Source: Pedococcus badiiscoriae
Lineage (GTDB): Bacteria > Actinomycetota > Actinomycetes > Actinomycetales > Dermatophilaceae
Direction of reading: 5' to 3'
DNA: 64,000 nt
Assembly (NCBI RefSeq): GCF_013408925.1
Contig: NZ_JACCAB010000001.1
Location: 372,001 to 436,000 of the forward strand
Each line of letters begins with the position of its first letter. Position 1 is the first letter of the stretch. The position numbers were made by a program, and so were the translations under genes. Shown piece by piece: positions 16,415 through 25,950 of this stretch. Below the pieces are notes generated by a model, which was given only the letters and a program-made list of their open reading frames with translations, did not search any database and was not told the DNA's origin.

Positions 16415-17215
16415 TCAGGCTGCTTTCGCTCGACGGGCGGAGACGAACTGGCCGGTGAGGACGATCCCCACTGACAGCACGAACATCACCGTCCCGATGA
16501 CGTTGATCTGGACGGGGGTCCCGCGCTGGGCGGCGCCCCAGACGTACATCGGGAAGGTCACCGAGTTCGGGCTCGCGTTGAAGTTGGTGATGATGTAGTC
16601 GTCGAAGCTCAGCGAGAAGGCCAGGAGGGCACCGGCCGCGATCCCCGGGGCGACCAACGGCAGGGTCACCCGCAGGAACGTCGCCACCGGCCCGGCCCCG
16701 AGGTCGGCCGCGGCCTCTTCGAGCTTGGGGTCCAGCGAGCTCACCCGCGCCTTCACGGCCACGACCACGAACGACAGGCAGAACATGATGTGGGCGATGA
16801 GGATCGCCGTCGCGCCCGCCGGCAGCCCCAGTGCCACGAACAGGGTGAGCAGGCTGGATCCCATCACGACCTCGGGCGTCGCCATGGGCATGAAGATGAG
16901 CATGTTCGTCGCGGAGCGGCCCCGGAAACGGTGTCGGCCCAGGGCGAACGCGATCATCGTGCCCATCACCGTCGCCACCAGGGAGGCTGTGATGCCGATC
17001 TTCAGGCTCAGCCCCAGGGCCTCACAGATCCCCGGGGTGCCACACGGGTTGGTCCAGGCATCGGCCGACCCCCGCACCCACTCGTAGTTGTAGCGGCCGT
17101 TGGGTTTGTTGAACGAGAACAGGGCGACCACCACGTTGGGCACCAGCAGGATGGCCAGCACCGCCATCGCGACGAAGGCGAGCAGGTGGCGTCGGATCCA
17201 GTTGGTCAGTGCCAC
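16415..17215 (-). CDS. potC: Polyamine ABC transporter permease, PotC type
   Basis: A 266-residue integral membrane protein with six predicted TM helices. The inner-membrane coupling segment EEAAADLGAGPVATFLRVTLP matches the EAA loop of binding-protein-dependent permeases. FNASPNSVTFPMYVWGAAQRG is characteristic of PotC/YdcV-like proteins. Together with PotB, PotA and PotD it would import putrescine or spermidine. Its GTG directly abuts the TGA of potB with no gap. Substrate inferred from the family and the neighbouring catabolic genes. Confidence 0.93.
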   Translation of the reverse strand: MALTNWIRRHLLAFVAMAVLAILLVPNVVVALFSFNKPNGRYNYEWVRGSADAWTNPCGTPGICEALGLSLKIGITASLVATVMGTMIAFALGRHRFRGRSATNMLIFMPMATPEVVMGSSLLTLFVALGLPAGATAILIAHIMFCLSFVVVAVKARVSSLDPKLEEAAADLGAGPVATFLRVTLPLVAPGIAAGALLAFSLSFDDYIITNFNASPNSVTFPMYVWGAAQRGTPVQINVIGTVMFVLSVGIVLTGQFVSARRAKAA

Positions 17216-18139
17216 TCAGACCAGCTCCTCGGTGCCGGCCTTGCGGACGTATGCCGTGACGAGGGCCAGGATCAGGACGAGCAGGACGAACGACAACGCC
17301 GCCGCGAGGGGGTAGTTGAGCACTCGCAGGAACTGGGCGTCGATGACCTGCCCGATCATGACGGTCTGGGTGTTCCCGAGCAGCCGGGAGTTGATGTAGT
17401 CACCCGCTGCGGGGATGAACGTCAGCAGCGTGCCGGCCACCACCCCGGGCAGGGACAGCGGCCAGGTGATGCGCCGGAACGTCTCCCAGGGCGTGGCGTA
17501 CAGGTCCCGGGCGGCCTCGAGGAGCCTGCCGTCCACCCGGTCCAGGGAGGAGTAGAGCGGCAGGATCATGAAGGGCAGGAAGTTGTAGGTCAGCCCGCAG
17601 ATCACCGCGAACTTGCTGGACAGCAACGAGTCGTTGTTGGTGAGGCCGACGAGCTGGAGCAGGTCGGTGAAGTGCGTCCACCGGGCGAACCCGGCCACCG
17701 GATACTTGTCGGCCAGGATCGTCTGCCACGCCAGGGTGCGGATCAGGAAGCTGGTGAAGAACGGCGCGATCACCAGCACGAGCAGGACGTACTTCGAGCG
17801 GCCCTTGCGGCTGGCGATGAAGTAGGCGAGCGGATAGCCCAGGAGCAGCGTGAGGACGGTCGCCGACGCGGCATACCCGATGGAGCGCATGAGCTGCTGC
17901 CAGTAGCTCTGCAGCGCGTCGCCGTAGATGGCGACGTTGCCGGTGAACGTGTAGCCGTTGTCGACGTCGCCCTCCTGGAGCGACTGCGACCCGAGGGTGA
18001 TCATCGGCACGACGAAGAAGACGAACAGCCAGACCAGCCCGGGCAGCAGCAGGACGTACGGCACCCAGTTGCGCCGGCTGTCCCGCGGCTGCGGAAGCGG
18101 GTGCCCCGTGCCCGGGACCGCCGCGGCGATCTCAGCCAT
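17216..18139 (-). CDS. potB: Polyamine ABC transporter permease, PotB type
   Basis: A 307-residue membrane protein starting MAEIAAAVPGTGHPLPQPRD. It has a cytoplasmic N-terminus, TM1 around residues 25-43 and five more helices. The EAA loop is in LLEAARDLYATPWETFRRI, and AGDYINSRLLGNTQTVMIG is typical of PotB/YdcU. The ATG at 18139 lies 8 nt inside the end of the ATPase gene, so translation is coupled; the frame open further upstream is shadow of potA. Confidence 0.93.
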   Translation of the reverse strand: MAEIAAAVPGTGHPLPQPRDSRRNWVPYVLLLPGLVWLFVFFVVPMITLGSQSLQEGDVDNGYTFTGNVAIYGDALQSYWQQLMRSIGYAASATVLTLLLGYPLAYFIASRKGRSKYVLLVLVIAPFFTSFLIRTLAWQTILADKYPVAGFARWTHFTDLLQLVGLTNNDSLLSSKFAVICGLTYNFLPFMILPLYSSLDRVDGRLLEAARDLYATPWETFRRITWPLSLPGVVAGTLLTFIPAAGDYINSRLLGNTQTVMIGQVIDAQFLRVLNYPLAAALSFVLLVLILALVTAYVRKAGTEELV

Positions 18140-19244
18140 CTTCGTGCCCCAGTCCCGCGTCGGCCGGCTCGGCGGCGTCGAGGACGAAACCGTGGTGGCT
18201 GGCCCACGAGACGGTGACGTTCTCCCCCTCGAGCGCACGGGCGCTGCCGTCGTTCTGCTGGACGACCGTGATCTCCTGGTCCCACGGCAGCCGCACGAGG
18301 TACTGCGTGGCGACCCCGGTGAAGGACGCGTCGGCGACCACGCCGTGCAGCCGGTTGGGGCCGCCGCCCTCGCCCAGCCTGAGCTTCTCGGGGCGCACCC
18401 CCAGCCAGATCTCGCGGGCACCCTCGGGGATGTGCGAGGCGTCGGCCTCGAGCCGCTGGCCGTGCGAGCTGACCATCACGGTGCCCTCGGCTCCGGGGCC
18501 CTCGATCGAGGCACGCAGCAGGTTGGACTGGCCGAGGAAGTTGGCGACGAAGACCGACTTCGGGTGCTCGTAGAGGCTGGCGGGATCGCCCTGCTGCTCG
18601 ATCCGCCCGGCGTTCATCACCGCGATCGAGTCGGCCATCGTCATGGCCTCCTCCTGGTCGTGGGTGACGTGGATGAAGGTCAGGCCCACCTCGGACTGGA
18701 TCCGCTTGAGCTCGATCTGCATCTGCCGACGCAGCTTGAGGTCGAGGGCACCCAGCGGTTCGTCGAGGAGCAGGACGTCGGGACGGTTGACGATGGCTCG
18801 CGCCAGGGCGACCCGCTGCTGCATGCCTCCAGAGAGCTGCGCCGGCTTCTTCTTGGCGACCGCGCCGAGCTGCACGAGCTCGAGGGACTCCTTCGCCTTG
18901 GCGACGGCGTCCTTGTCGCCACGGCGCTTGAGCCCGAACGCGACGTTCTCCAGCACCGTCATGTGCGGGAAGAGGGCGTAGGACTGGAACACGGTGTTGA
19001 CGTTGCGGCGGAAGGCCTTGGTGTCGGTGATGTCCTGGTCGCCGATGAGGATCTTGCCCGTCGTCGGCTCCTCCAGCCCGGCAACCATCCTCAGGGTGGT
19101 CGTCTTGCCGCAGCCACTCGGCCCGAGGAGGGCGAAGAACGACCCCGCCGGGACCTCCAGGTCGAGCGGATGGACCGCCGTGAACGTCTCGAACTCCTTG
19201 CTGATCCCGACGAGACTCAGGTCGCCGGATGCTTGCGCCGCCAC
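18132..19244 (-). CDS. potA: Polyamine ABC transporter ATPase, PotA type
   Basis: A 370-residue ABC ATPase. Walker A GPSGCGKTTT, Q-loop FQSYALFPHMT, signature LSGGMQQRVALARA, Walker B VLLLDEPLGALD and H-loop THDQEEA are all present. The C-terminal 120 residues form the TOBE domain used by PotA and MalK-like ATPases. The GTG start lies one base after the TGA of the binding-protein gene. It would energise the PotB/PotC channel. Polyamine specificity rests on the family resemblance and context. Confidence 0.94.
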   Translation of the reverse strand: MAAQASGDLSLVGISKEFETFTAVHPLDLEVPAGSFFALLGPSGCGKTTTLRMVAGLEEPTTGKILIGDQDITDTKAFRRNVNTVFQSYALFPHMTVLENVAFGLKRRGDKDAVAKAKESLELVQLGAVAKKKPAQLSGGMQQRVALARAIVNRPDVLLLDEPLGALDLKLRRQMQIELKRIQSEVGLTFIHVTHDQEEAMTMADSIAVMNAGRIEQQGDPASLYEHPKSVFVANFLGQSNLLRASIEGPGAEGTVMVSSHGQRLEADASHIPEGAREIWLGVRPEKLRLGEGGGPNRLHGVVADASFTGVATQYLVRLPWDQEITVVQQNDGSARALEGENVTVSWASHHGFVLDAAEPADAGLGHEDG

Positions 19245-19245
19245 G

Positions 19246-20466
19246 TCACCCGGCCGTCAGCTGGGCGAAGGCGGCGTTGTACTTGGTCTCCTCCGCGGCG
19301 GTGAGCCCACGGAAGACGTGCGCGCGCTGCAGGGTCGCGGCATCCGGCTCGATCAGGGTGTTCTTGGCGATGGCCGGGTCGAGCTTGGTCAGGACCTCCT
19401 TGGTGCCCTTCACGGGGGAGATGTAGTTGACGTAGTCGACGACCTTGGCCATGACCTGGGGGTCGTAGTAGTAGTTGATGAGGGCCTCGGCGTTCTTCTT
19501 GTGCTTGGCCAGCGCCGGGATCACGAAGTTGTCCGACCAGAGGGTGCAGCCGGTCGAGGGCAGGACGTACCCGAGGTTGGGGTTGTCGGCCCGCAGCTGG
19601 ACGACGTCGCCGGTCCACGCGAAGCAGGCGGCGGTGTCGCCGGCCGCGAGCGGCTTGGTGTAGTCGTTGCCCGTGAAGCCCTTGATCTGGCCGGCTTCCT
19701 TGGCCTTCGTGAGCTCGTCCATGGCGGCGGTGAAGTCCGCGTCGGTGAAGCTCTCGACCTTCTTGCCCATGGCCATCAGGACGAGTCCCACCGTGTCGCG
19801 CATCTCGGTCAGCAGCGTCACCTTCCCCTTGAGCACCGGGTCGGTGAGCAGCTGGTCGACGGACTCGATCTTCTTGCCGCCGGTGGCCTTGGGGTTGTAG
19901 GCGATGCCGGCGAACCCGCTCTGCCAGGGCAGCGAGTACAGCCGGCCCGGGTCGAACTCGACGTTGAGCAGCGAGCCCTCGACATTGGCGTGGTTGGGGA
20001 TGTTGGCGAGGTCGAGCTTCTGGACGAAGCCCTGACGGATCAGCCGGGCCACCATCCAGTCGGTGCTGCACCACACGTCACGGCCGGTGTCGGTGCCCCC
20101 CGCCAGCAGGGGACGCACCTTGGCGTAGAACTCGTCGTTGTCGTTGTAGTCCTCGGTGTAGTTGACCGTGATCCCGGTCTTCTTGGTGAAGGCCACCAGC
20201 GAGGGTCGGGCCTTGGTCTTGTCGTCGACGTCGATGTACTCGGGCCAGTTCGACCAGTTGACGAGCTTCTCCGAGTCCGACATGTCCTGGGCGGCCTTCG
20301 CGGTCGCGGTGCTCGAGCCGCTCTTGGCGACGGGGTTGCGGCCCTTCGAGCCACACGCCGCAAGGGCCGTGATCCCGGCGCCCGCAGCGCCGACCATCAG
20401 GGTCCGGCGCGAGACGAGGCCGCGGGCGAGCGCCGCGGTGAGGATCGGGGGAAGCGGTTCGTTCAT
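19246..20466 (-). CDS. potD: Polyamine-binding lipoprotein, PotD type
   Basis: A 406-residue extracytoplasmic solute-binding protein. The N-terminus has a twin-arginine motif (SRRTLMVGAAGAG) followed by a lipobox, ALAACG, so it is probably Tat-exported in folded form and then lipid-anchored. The mature part has the PotD/PotF pattern: LVNWSNWPEYIDVD, VNYTEDYNDNDEFYAKVRPLL and YNPKATGGKKI. AGGAG stands 5 nt before the ATG at 20466. It is the first gene of the potDABC run, 94 nt after patD; a GC-rich hairpin near 20525-20550 in that gap could reduce read-through. Confidence 0.94.
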   Translation of the reverse strand: MNEPLPPILTAALARGLVSRRTLMVGAAGAGITALAACGSKGRNPVAKSGSSTATAKAAQDMSDSEKLVNWSNWPEYIDVDDKTKARPSLVAFTKKTGITVNYTEDYNDNDEFYAKVRPLLAGGTDTGRDVWCSTDWMVARLIRQGFVQKLDLANIPNHANVEGSLLNVEFDPGRLYSLPWQSGFAGIAYNPKATGGKKIESVDQLLTDPVLKGKVTLLTEMRDTVGLVLMAMGKKVESFTDADFTAAMDELTKAKEAGQIKGFTGNDYTKPLAAGDTAACFAWTGDVVQLRADNPNLGYVLPSTGCTLWSDNFVIPALAKHKKNAEALINYYYDPQVMAKVVDYVNYISPVKGTKEVLTKLDPAIAKNTLIEPDAATLQRAHVFRGLTAAEETKYNAAFAQLTAG

Positions 20467-20560
20467 GGTGGCTCCTGCTGGTGGCGTTGGGGAGAGGGCG
20501 GGGGCGGATGGGGTGGGTGCCGGGGGGCGCCCGCGCTGGCGCGGGGCGCTGGCGCTGGCT

Positions 20561-22009
20561 TCAGCTGTCGATGTTGGCCATCACGTGCTTGATGCGGGTG
20601 TAGTCCTCGAAGCCGTACATGGACAGGTCCTTGCCGTAGCCGGACTTCTTGAACCCACCGTGGGGCATCTCGGCGACGATCGGGATGTGCGTGTTGATCC
20701 AGACGCAGCCGAAGTCGAGCGACTTGGACACCCGCATGGCGCGACCGAAGTCCTTGGTCCAGACGCTGGAGGCCAGGCCGTAGTCGACCCCGTTGGCCCA
20801 GCGCAGCGCCTCGGCCTCGTCGGTGAAGCGCTGGACGGTGATGACCGGGCCGAAGATCTCGTCCTGGATGACCTCGTCGTCCTGACGCAGCCCGGACAGC
20901 ACGGTCGGCTCGAGGAAGAAGCCGTCGCCCAGGGCGTCGAGGCGGTGACCACCGGCGGCGACGGAGGCGTGGTCGGGCAGCCGGGACAGGAAGCCCTGGA
21001 CCCGCTCGAGCTGGTTGCGGTTGTTGACCGGGCCGAGGAGCGCGTCCTCGTCGTCGGGCAGGCCCACCTTGGCCGAGTTCTTGGTGTACTCACCCAGCGC
21101 TGCGACGAAGTCGTCGTGGATGTGCGGCGCGGCCAGCACCCGGGTCGCCGCGGTGCAGTCCTGGCCCGCGTTGAAGTATCCGGCAACCGCGATGCCCTCG
21201 ACCGCGGCCTCGATGTCGGCGTCGTCGAACACGATCACCGGCGCCTTGCCGCCGAGCTCGAGGTGCACACGCTTGAGCTGGTGGCTGGCACTCTCGGCCA
21301 CCTGCATGCCGGCTCGGACGGAGCCGGTGATGGCGACGAGGGCGGGCGTCTTGTGCTCCACCACGGCGCGGCCGGTCTCGCGGTCACCCATCACGACGTT
21401 GAAGGTGCCGGGGGGCATGAACTCCGAGGCGATCTCGGCCATGAGGAGCGTCGTCTCGGGCGTGGTGTCCGAGGGCTTGAGGACGATCGTGTTGCCCGCC
21501 GCGAGGGCGGGACCGATCTTCCAGACCGCCATCATCATCGGGTAGTTCCACGGGGTCACCTGGCCCACGACGCCGATCGGCTCGCGCCGCACCCAGCTGG
21601 TGTGCCCCTTCATGTACTCCCCCGCGGCCCGGCCCTCGAGCACCCGCGCGGCGCCGGCGAAGAAGCGCAGCTGGTCGACCATCGGCGGCAGCTCCTCGCT
21701 CGCCGTCAGGGCGTGCGGCTTGCCGGTGTTCTCCGACTCGAGCCGGACGAACTCGTCGGAGCGCTTCTCGATCGCGTCGGCGAACTTCAGCAGCGCCTGC
21801 TGGCGCTCGCTCGGCGTGGTCTGCCCCCACTCCTCGAAGGCCTTGCTGGCCGAGGCGTATGCCGCGTCGACGTCGGCCGCCGATGAGATCGGCGCCTTCG
21901 CCACGACCTGGGCGGTCACCGGGCTGACGATGTCTGACGTCGTGTCGGTCTGCGCCTCCACGTACTCGCCGTTGATGAAGTTGCGCAGCTGGCGCGGGGT
22001 CGAGGTCAC
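20561..22009 (-). CDS. patD: Gamma-aminobutyraldehyde dehydrogenase
   Basis: A 482-residue NAD-dependent aldehyde dehydrogenase oxidising 4-aminobutanal to GABA. It shows the ALDH core: [53 protein letters not shown] and the catalytic Cys in [15 protein letters not shown]; the [11 protein letters not shown] form is typical of the PatD/Prr group. The GTG at 22009 has GGAG 5 nt upstream. It is the first minus-strand gene of the divergent polyamine locus and would act directly after the SpuC-type aminotransferase encoded on the other strand. Confidence 0.93.
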   Translation of the reverse strand: MTSTPRQLRNFINGEYVEAQTDTTSDIVSPVTAQVVAKAPISSAADVDAAYASASKAFEEWGQTTPSERQQALLKFADAIEKRSDEFVRLESENTGKPHALTASEELPPMVDQLRFFAGAARVLEGRAAGEYMKGHTSWVRREPIGVVGQVTPWNYPMMMAVWKIGPALAAGNTIVLKPSDTTPETTLLMAEIASEFMPPGTFNVVMGDRETGRAVVEHKTPALVAITGSVRAGMQVAESASHQLKRVHLELGGKAPVIVFDDADIEAAVEGIAVAGYFNAGQDCTAATRVLAAPHIHDDFVAALGEYTKNSAKVGLPDDEDALLGPVNNRNQLERVQGFLSRLPDHASVAAGGHRLDALGDGFFLEPTVLSGLRQDDEVIQDEIFGPVITVQRFTDEAEALRWANGVDYGLASSVWTKDFGRAMRVSKSLDFGCVWINTHIPIVAEMPHGGFKKSGYGKDLSMYGFEDYTRIKHVMANIDS

Positions 22010-22197
22010 AAGAGCTCCAGGGATTTCTGTGCGGTACCGGTACGGATTCAGGTGTGAGGAACTGTATCCCCAACACGGCGGATTTCAATAGGTTCCAGAC
22101 CCGATATTGCGGAAATCAACAGCGATTTAACAAAACTGGCACGGAATCCGTGGTGCAGGGACTTGCGCGGAACGCCACCAGAGGCCACCATGGCGGC
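22010..22197. promoter_or_regulatory. Divergent promoter region, patD / lrp-spuC
   Basis: 188 bp between the divergent starts are clearly AT-richer than surrounding DNA, especially 22060-22140. There is a GTACCGGTAC palindrome near 22032-22041, close to the patD start, and dyads around 22139-22155. Lrp/AsnC regulators usually bind such divergent regions, so this is the likely control point of the polyamine genes. Exact boxes are not resolvable by eye. Confidence 0.55.
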
Positions 22198-22674
22198 GTG
22201 ACCCGCGCTTCCCACAGCACCGCCGATGTGCGCCTCGACGACCTGTCGAAGGCGATCATCGAGCAGCTCCAGGAGGACGGGCGGCAGTCCTACGCCACCA
22301 TCGCCAAGCGAGTCGGCCTGTCCGAGGCGGCCGTGCGCCAGCGGGTGCAGCGACTCCTCGACTCCGGCGTGATGCAGATCGTCGCCGTCACCGATCCCCT
22401 CCAGGTCGGCTTCCGCCGCCAGGCCATGATCGGCATCCGCGTCGACGGCGACCTGACCTCCGTCGGTGACGCACTCACCGGCATGAGCGAGGTCGACTAC
22501 GTCGTCACCACGGCGGGCAGCTTCGACCTGCTGGCCGAGGTCGTCTGCGAGGACGACGCCGAGCTGCTCGACCTGCTCACCCGGCGGATCCGTACCCTCC
22601 CGGGGGTGCAGACCACCGAGACGTTCGTCTACCTGAAACTCAACAAGCAGCACTACAACTGGGGTACTCGATGA
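22198..22674 (+). CDS. Lrp/AsnC family transcriptional regulator
   Basis: A 158-residue regulator starting MTRASHSTADVRLDDLSKAI. An N-terminal winged HTH (about residues 12-62, DGRQSYATIAKRVGLSEAAV then RQRVQRLLDSGV) is followed by the RAM ligand-binding domain (about residues 75-150). Its ATGA overlap with the aminotransferase gene and its position in the divergent patD promoter make it the probable regulator of polyamine use, perhaps sensing a pathway amine. The GTG at 22198 was preferred because the longer open frame lies in AT-rich promoter DNA. Confidence 0.9.
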   Translation: MTRASHSTADVRLDDLSKAIIEQLQEDGRQSYATIAKRVGLSEAAVRQRVQRLLDSGVMQIVAVTDPLQVGFRRQAMIGIRVDGDLTSVGDALTGMSEVDYVVTTAGSFDLLAEVVCEDDAELLDLLTRRIRTLPGVQTTETFVYLKLNKQHYNWGTR

Positions 22675-24107
22675 CCACTGACCTGTCCATCTCCGAACCG
22701 TCCAGCGACACGCACACCCCGCTGGGCAAGCTGCACAGCGAGGCCGCCCGCGACCACCTGTGGATGCACTTCACGCGCCACTCGGTCTTCGAGGACCGCA
22801 GCGACGGCGGACTCGGCCACAGCGTCCCCATCATCACCCGCGGCCAAGGCCACAAGATCTGGGACGACCGCGGCAACGAGTACATCGACGGGCTGGCCGG
22901 GCTGTTCGTCGTCCAGGTCGGTCATGGCCGCGAGGAGCTCGCCGAGGCGGCCGCCAAGCAGGCGAAGGAGCTGGCCTTCTTCCCGCTCTGGTCCTACGCC
23001 CACCCCCGCGCCATCGAGCTCGCCGAGCGCCTGGCCGCCGGTGCCCCCGGTGACCTCAACCGGGTGTTCTTCACCACGGGCGGCGGCGAGGCCGTCGAGA
23101 CGGCCTGGAAGCTCGCCAAGCAGTACTTCAAGCTGACCGGGAAGCCCACCAAGCACAAGGTGATCAGCCGCGCGGTCGCCTACCACGGCACCCCCCAGGG
23201 AGCCCTGTCGATCACCGGCATACCCGCGGCCAAGGAGATGTTCGAGCCGCTCGTGCCCGGCGCCTTCAAGGTCCCCAACACGAACTCCTACCGCGCGCCG
23301 GAGCACCTGCGCGACGACGAGAAGGCCTTCGGACGCTGGGCCGCCGACCGGATCGCCGAGGCCATCGAGTTCGAGGGCCCCGACACCGTGGCGGCCGTGT
23401 TCCTCGAGCCGGTCCAGAACTCCGGTGGCTGCTTCCCGCCGCCGGCCGGCTACTTCGAGCGGGTCCGCGAGATCTGCGACGAGTACGACGTCCTGCTCGT
23501 CTCGGACGAGGTGATCTGCTCGTTCGGCCGCATCGGCTCGATGTTCGCGTGCGACGACTTCGGTTACGTCCCGGACATCATCACCTGCGCCAAGGGCATG
23601 ACCTCGGGCTACTCCCCCATCGGCGCGATGATCGCCAGCGATCGCCTGTTCGAGCCCTTCAAGAAGGGGACGACCTACTTCCCGCACGGCTACACCTTCG
23701 GTGGCCACCCGGTCAGCGCGGCGGTGGCGATGGCCAACCTCGACATCTTCGAGCGCGAGGGGCTCAACCAGCACGTGAAGGACAACGCCCCCAAGTTCAG
23801 GGCCACCCTGGAGAAGCTGCTCGACCTGCCGATCGTCGGCGACGTCCGCGGCGCCGGCTACTTCTACGGCATCGAGCTGGTCAAGGACAAGGAGACCCGC
23901 GAGACGTTCAACGACGAGGAGTCCGAGCGACTCCTTCGCGGCTACCTGTCCAAGGCGCTCTTCGACGCCGGCCTCTACTGCCGCGCGGACGACCGCGGAG
24001 ACCCGGTCATCCAGCTCGCGCCGCCGCTGATCATCGGGCAGACCGAGTTCGACGACATCGAGTCACGCCTGCGCTCGGTGCTCACCGGCGCCGAGAAGCA
24101 CCTCTGA
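22671..24107 (+). CDS. spuC: Putrescine/diamine aminotransferase, SpuC-like class III
   Basis: A 478-residue class III PLP aminotransferase. VVQVGHGREELAEAA, FFTTGGGEAVETAWKLAK, EPVQNSGGCFPPPAGYF, LVSDEVICSFGRIG and the PLP lysine in ITCAKGMTSGYSPIGAMIAS are all visible. The best-matching group is putrescine-pyruvate aminotransferase, which yields 4-aminobutanal; other omega-amine substrates remain possible. The ATG overlaps the TGA of the Lrp gene. Its product would feed PatD, encoded divergently. No separate GABA aminotransferase is present in the window, so this enzyme or one elsewhere must remove the GABA amino group. Confidence 0.9.
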   Translation: MTTDLSISEPSSDTHTPLGKLHSEAARDHLWMHFTRHSVFEDRSDGGLGHSVPIITRGQGHKIWDDRGNEYIDGLAGLFVVQVGHGREELAEAAAKQAKELAFFPLWSYAHPRAIELAERLAAGAPGDLNRVFFTTGGGEAVETAWKLAKQYFKLTGKPTKHKVISRAVAYHGTPQGALSITGIPAAKEMFEPLVPGAFKVPNTNSYRAPEHLRDDEKAFGRWAADRIAEAIEFEGPDTVAAVFLEPVQNSGGCFPPPAGYFERVREICDEYDVLLVSDEVICSFGRIGSMFACDDFGYVPDIITCAKGMTSGYSPIGAMIASDRLFEPFKKGTTYFPHGYTFGGHPVSAAVAMANLDIFEREGLNQHVKDNAPKFRATLEKLLDLPIVGDVRGAGYFYGIELVKDKETRETFNDEESERLLRGYLSKALFDAGLYCRADDRGDPVIQLAPPLIIGQTEFDDIESRLRSVLTGAEKHL

Positions 24108-24123
24108 CCGCGCCCGTCGCCTC

Positions 24124-25488
24124 GTGACCCAACCCCTGTGGTGGGAGGGCGCGTCTGCCGCGTCGCCGGCAGCCGGGCCCTCCTCACCTGACGTGCCCCG
24201 CAAGGCCGACGTCGTCGTCGTGGGCGGCGGCTTCACGGGACTGTGGACGGCCCACTACCTGCTCCTGGCGGACCCCTCGCTCGACGTCGTCGTCCTCGAG
24301 GCCGAGCACATCGGCTTCGGGGCGAGCGGACGCAACGGCGGCTGGGTGTCCGCGCTGTGGCCGGTGGGTCCGCAGACCCTGGAGCGCCGTGGGGGTCGCG
24401 CTGCGGCCCACGCCATGCTCGCGGAGCTGCGGCACACCGTCGACGAGGTCGGCCGGGCCACGGAATCCGCGGCCATCGACTGCGGATTCCGCAAGGGCGG
24501 CTCGCTCGTCCTGGCACGGTCCCGGGCCCAGGTGGCCAGGGCTCGGGCCGAGGTCGCCGATGCCGAGCAGTGGGGCACCGCCACCCGGTGGCTCGACGCG
24601 GCGGAGGCGACGCAGCGGATGGCTGCCAGCCGCGTCCTGGGCGCGACGTTCACCCCGCACTGCGCCCGCGTGCATCCCCGACGGCTGGTCGACGGGCTGG
24701 CCGCGACGGTCCGGTCGCAGGGCGCGCAGGTGCTGGAAGGGGTGCGGGTCAGCGCCATCGAGCCGGGACGCGTCACGCTGGCGGGCGGCGGTCAGGTCCA
24801 GGCCAGCCACGTCATCCGGGCCACCGAGGCCTGGACCCCGACCCTGCCCGGGACACGCCGCCTCATCGCGCCGGTCTACTCGCTGGTGGTCGCCACCGAG
24901 CCGCTCACGGCTTCCCAGTGGGAGTCCGTTGGGCTCGCCGAGGGCGAGGTCTTCAGCGACCACCGCCATGTCATCATCTACGGCCAACGCACGGCCGACG
25001 GCCGACTCGCCTTCGGCGGACGCGGGGCGCCCTACCACTACCGGTCGCGGATCAAGCCCGAGTTCGACCACGAGCCAACGGTTTTCGCCGACCTGCGCGC
25101 CACGCTCACGGACCTGCTCCCGCAGATCGAGGGCGTCCGGTTCACCCACGCGTGGGGCGGCCCACTGGGGATCGCGCGCGACTGGCACCCCTCCGTCGGA
25201 CATGACCCATCCACCGGTCTGGGCTGGGCGGGCGGCTACGTCGGTGACGGCGTGGCCGCCGCGAACCTTGCGGGCCGCACGCTGGCAGACCTCGTCACCG
25301 GCCGGCACACCCCCTTGACCGAGCTGCCCTGGGTCGGGCACCGCAGCCGTCGCTGGGAGCCCGAGCCCTTGCGCTGGACGGGCATCAACGCCGGCCTCAG
25401 GCTGGCCCATGCGGCGGACCTCGAGGAGGCCCGCACCGGCCGTCCGGCGCGCCTCGGCCGCGTGCTCACCGCCCTCACGGGTCACTAG
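24124..25488 (+). CDS. FAD-dependent amine oxidase, PuuB/OrdL-like
   Basis: A 454-residue flavoprotein of the DAO family. The FAD-binding motif is [19 protein letters not shown], followed by [20 protein letters not shown], a signature of the gamma-glutamylputrescine oxidase/OrdL group. The C-terminal [20 protein letters not shown] is the second FAD contact. No gamma-glutamylputrescine synthetase is present in the window, so the substrate may be a free amine or a different conjugate. The gap to the aminotransferase gene is 16 nt, and the two are likely co-transcribed. Confidence 0.87.
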   Translation: MTQPLWWEGASAASPAAGPSSPDVPRKADVVVVGGGFTGLWTAHYLLLADPSLDVVVLEAEHIGFGASGRNGGWVSALWPVGPQTLERRGGRAAAHAMLAELRHTVDEVGRATESAAIDCGFRKGGSLVLARSRAQVARARAEVADAEQWGTATRWLDAAEATQRMAASRVLGATFTPHCARVHPRRLVDGLAATVRSQGAQVLEGVRVSAIEPGRVTLAGGGQVQASHVIRATEAWTPTLPGTRRLIAPVYSLVVATEPLTASQWESVGLAEGEVFSDHRHVIIYGQRTADGRLAFGGRGAPYHYRSRIKPEFDHEPTVFADLRATLTDLLPQIEGVRFTHAWGGPLGIARDWHPSVGHDPSTGLGWAGGYVGDGVAAANLAGRTLADLVTGRHTPLTELPWVGHRSRRWEPEPLRWTGINAGLRLAHAADLEEARTGRPARLGRVLTALTGH

Positions 25489-25502
25489 GGAAGACTCCAC
25501 GC

Positions 25503-25892
25503 GTGTCGACCGCCCCCGCAGACCTGTCCCCTGCCGCCCTCGAGTTCGTCACGGCCCGACACCTGGCCACGCTGACGACGCTGCGCGCCGACGGTTCTCC
25601 GCACGTCGTGCCGGTCGGGTTCACCTGGGACGCCGGCGCGCTGGTGGTCCGCGTCATCACCAGTGGCAGCAGCCGCAAGGCGCGCAACGCCGCCCTGGGC
25701 GGCCGGGCGGTCGTGTGCCAGGTGGACGGCCGCCACTGGCTCTCCTTCGAAGGCAGCGCCCGAGTCCTCACCGACCCGGCGGCGGTGGCCGACGCGGTCG
25801 GCCGGTATGCCGCGCGGTACCGCGTGCCCCGCGAGAACCCGGAGCGCGTCGTGGTCGAGATCGCGGTCGACCGCGTGCTCGGCAACGTCTAG
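25503..25892 (+). CDS. PPOX-class F420-dependent oxidoreductase family protein
   Basis: A 129-residue split-barrel protein: [20 protein letters not shown] is the usual first strand pair, followed by [21 protein letters not shown] and a final [14 protein letters not shown]. Members bind F420 or FMN; reactions are mostly unknown. It follows the flavin oxidase gene by 14 nt, so it belongs to the same transcript. GTG start at 25503, with an AGGGA upstream. Confidence 0.85.
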   Translation: MSTAPADLSPAALEFVTARHLATLTTLRADGSPHVVPVGFTWDAGALVVRVITSGSSRKARNAALGGRAVVCQVDGRHWLSFEGSARVLTDPAAVADAVGRYAARYRVPRENPERVVVEIAVDRVLGNV

Positions 25893-25938
25893 TACCCGAC
25901 CACCCAGCCGTGGCCCGCCGGTGATCCGTGCCCGCGTC

Positions 25939-25944
25939 TAGAGT
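25939..25944 (+). promoter_or_regulatory. -10 box of the leaderless LOG-DUF1990-VOC operon
   Basis: TAGAGT stands 6 nt before the ATG at 25951, and there is no Shine-Dalgarno. Confidence 0.55.
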
Positions 25945-25950
25945 CAGCCC

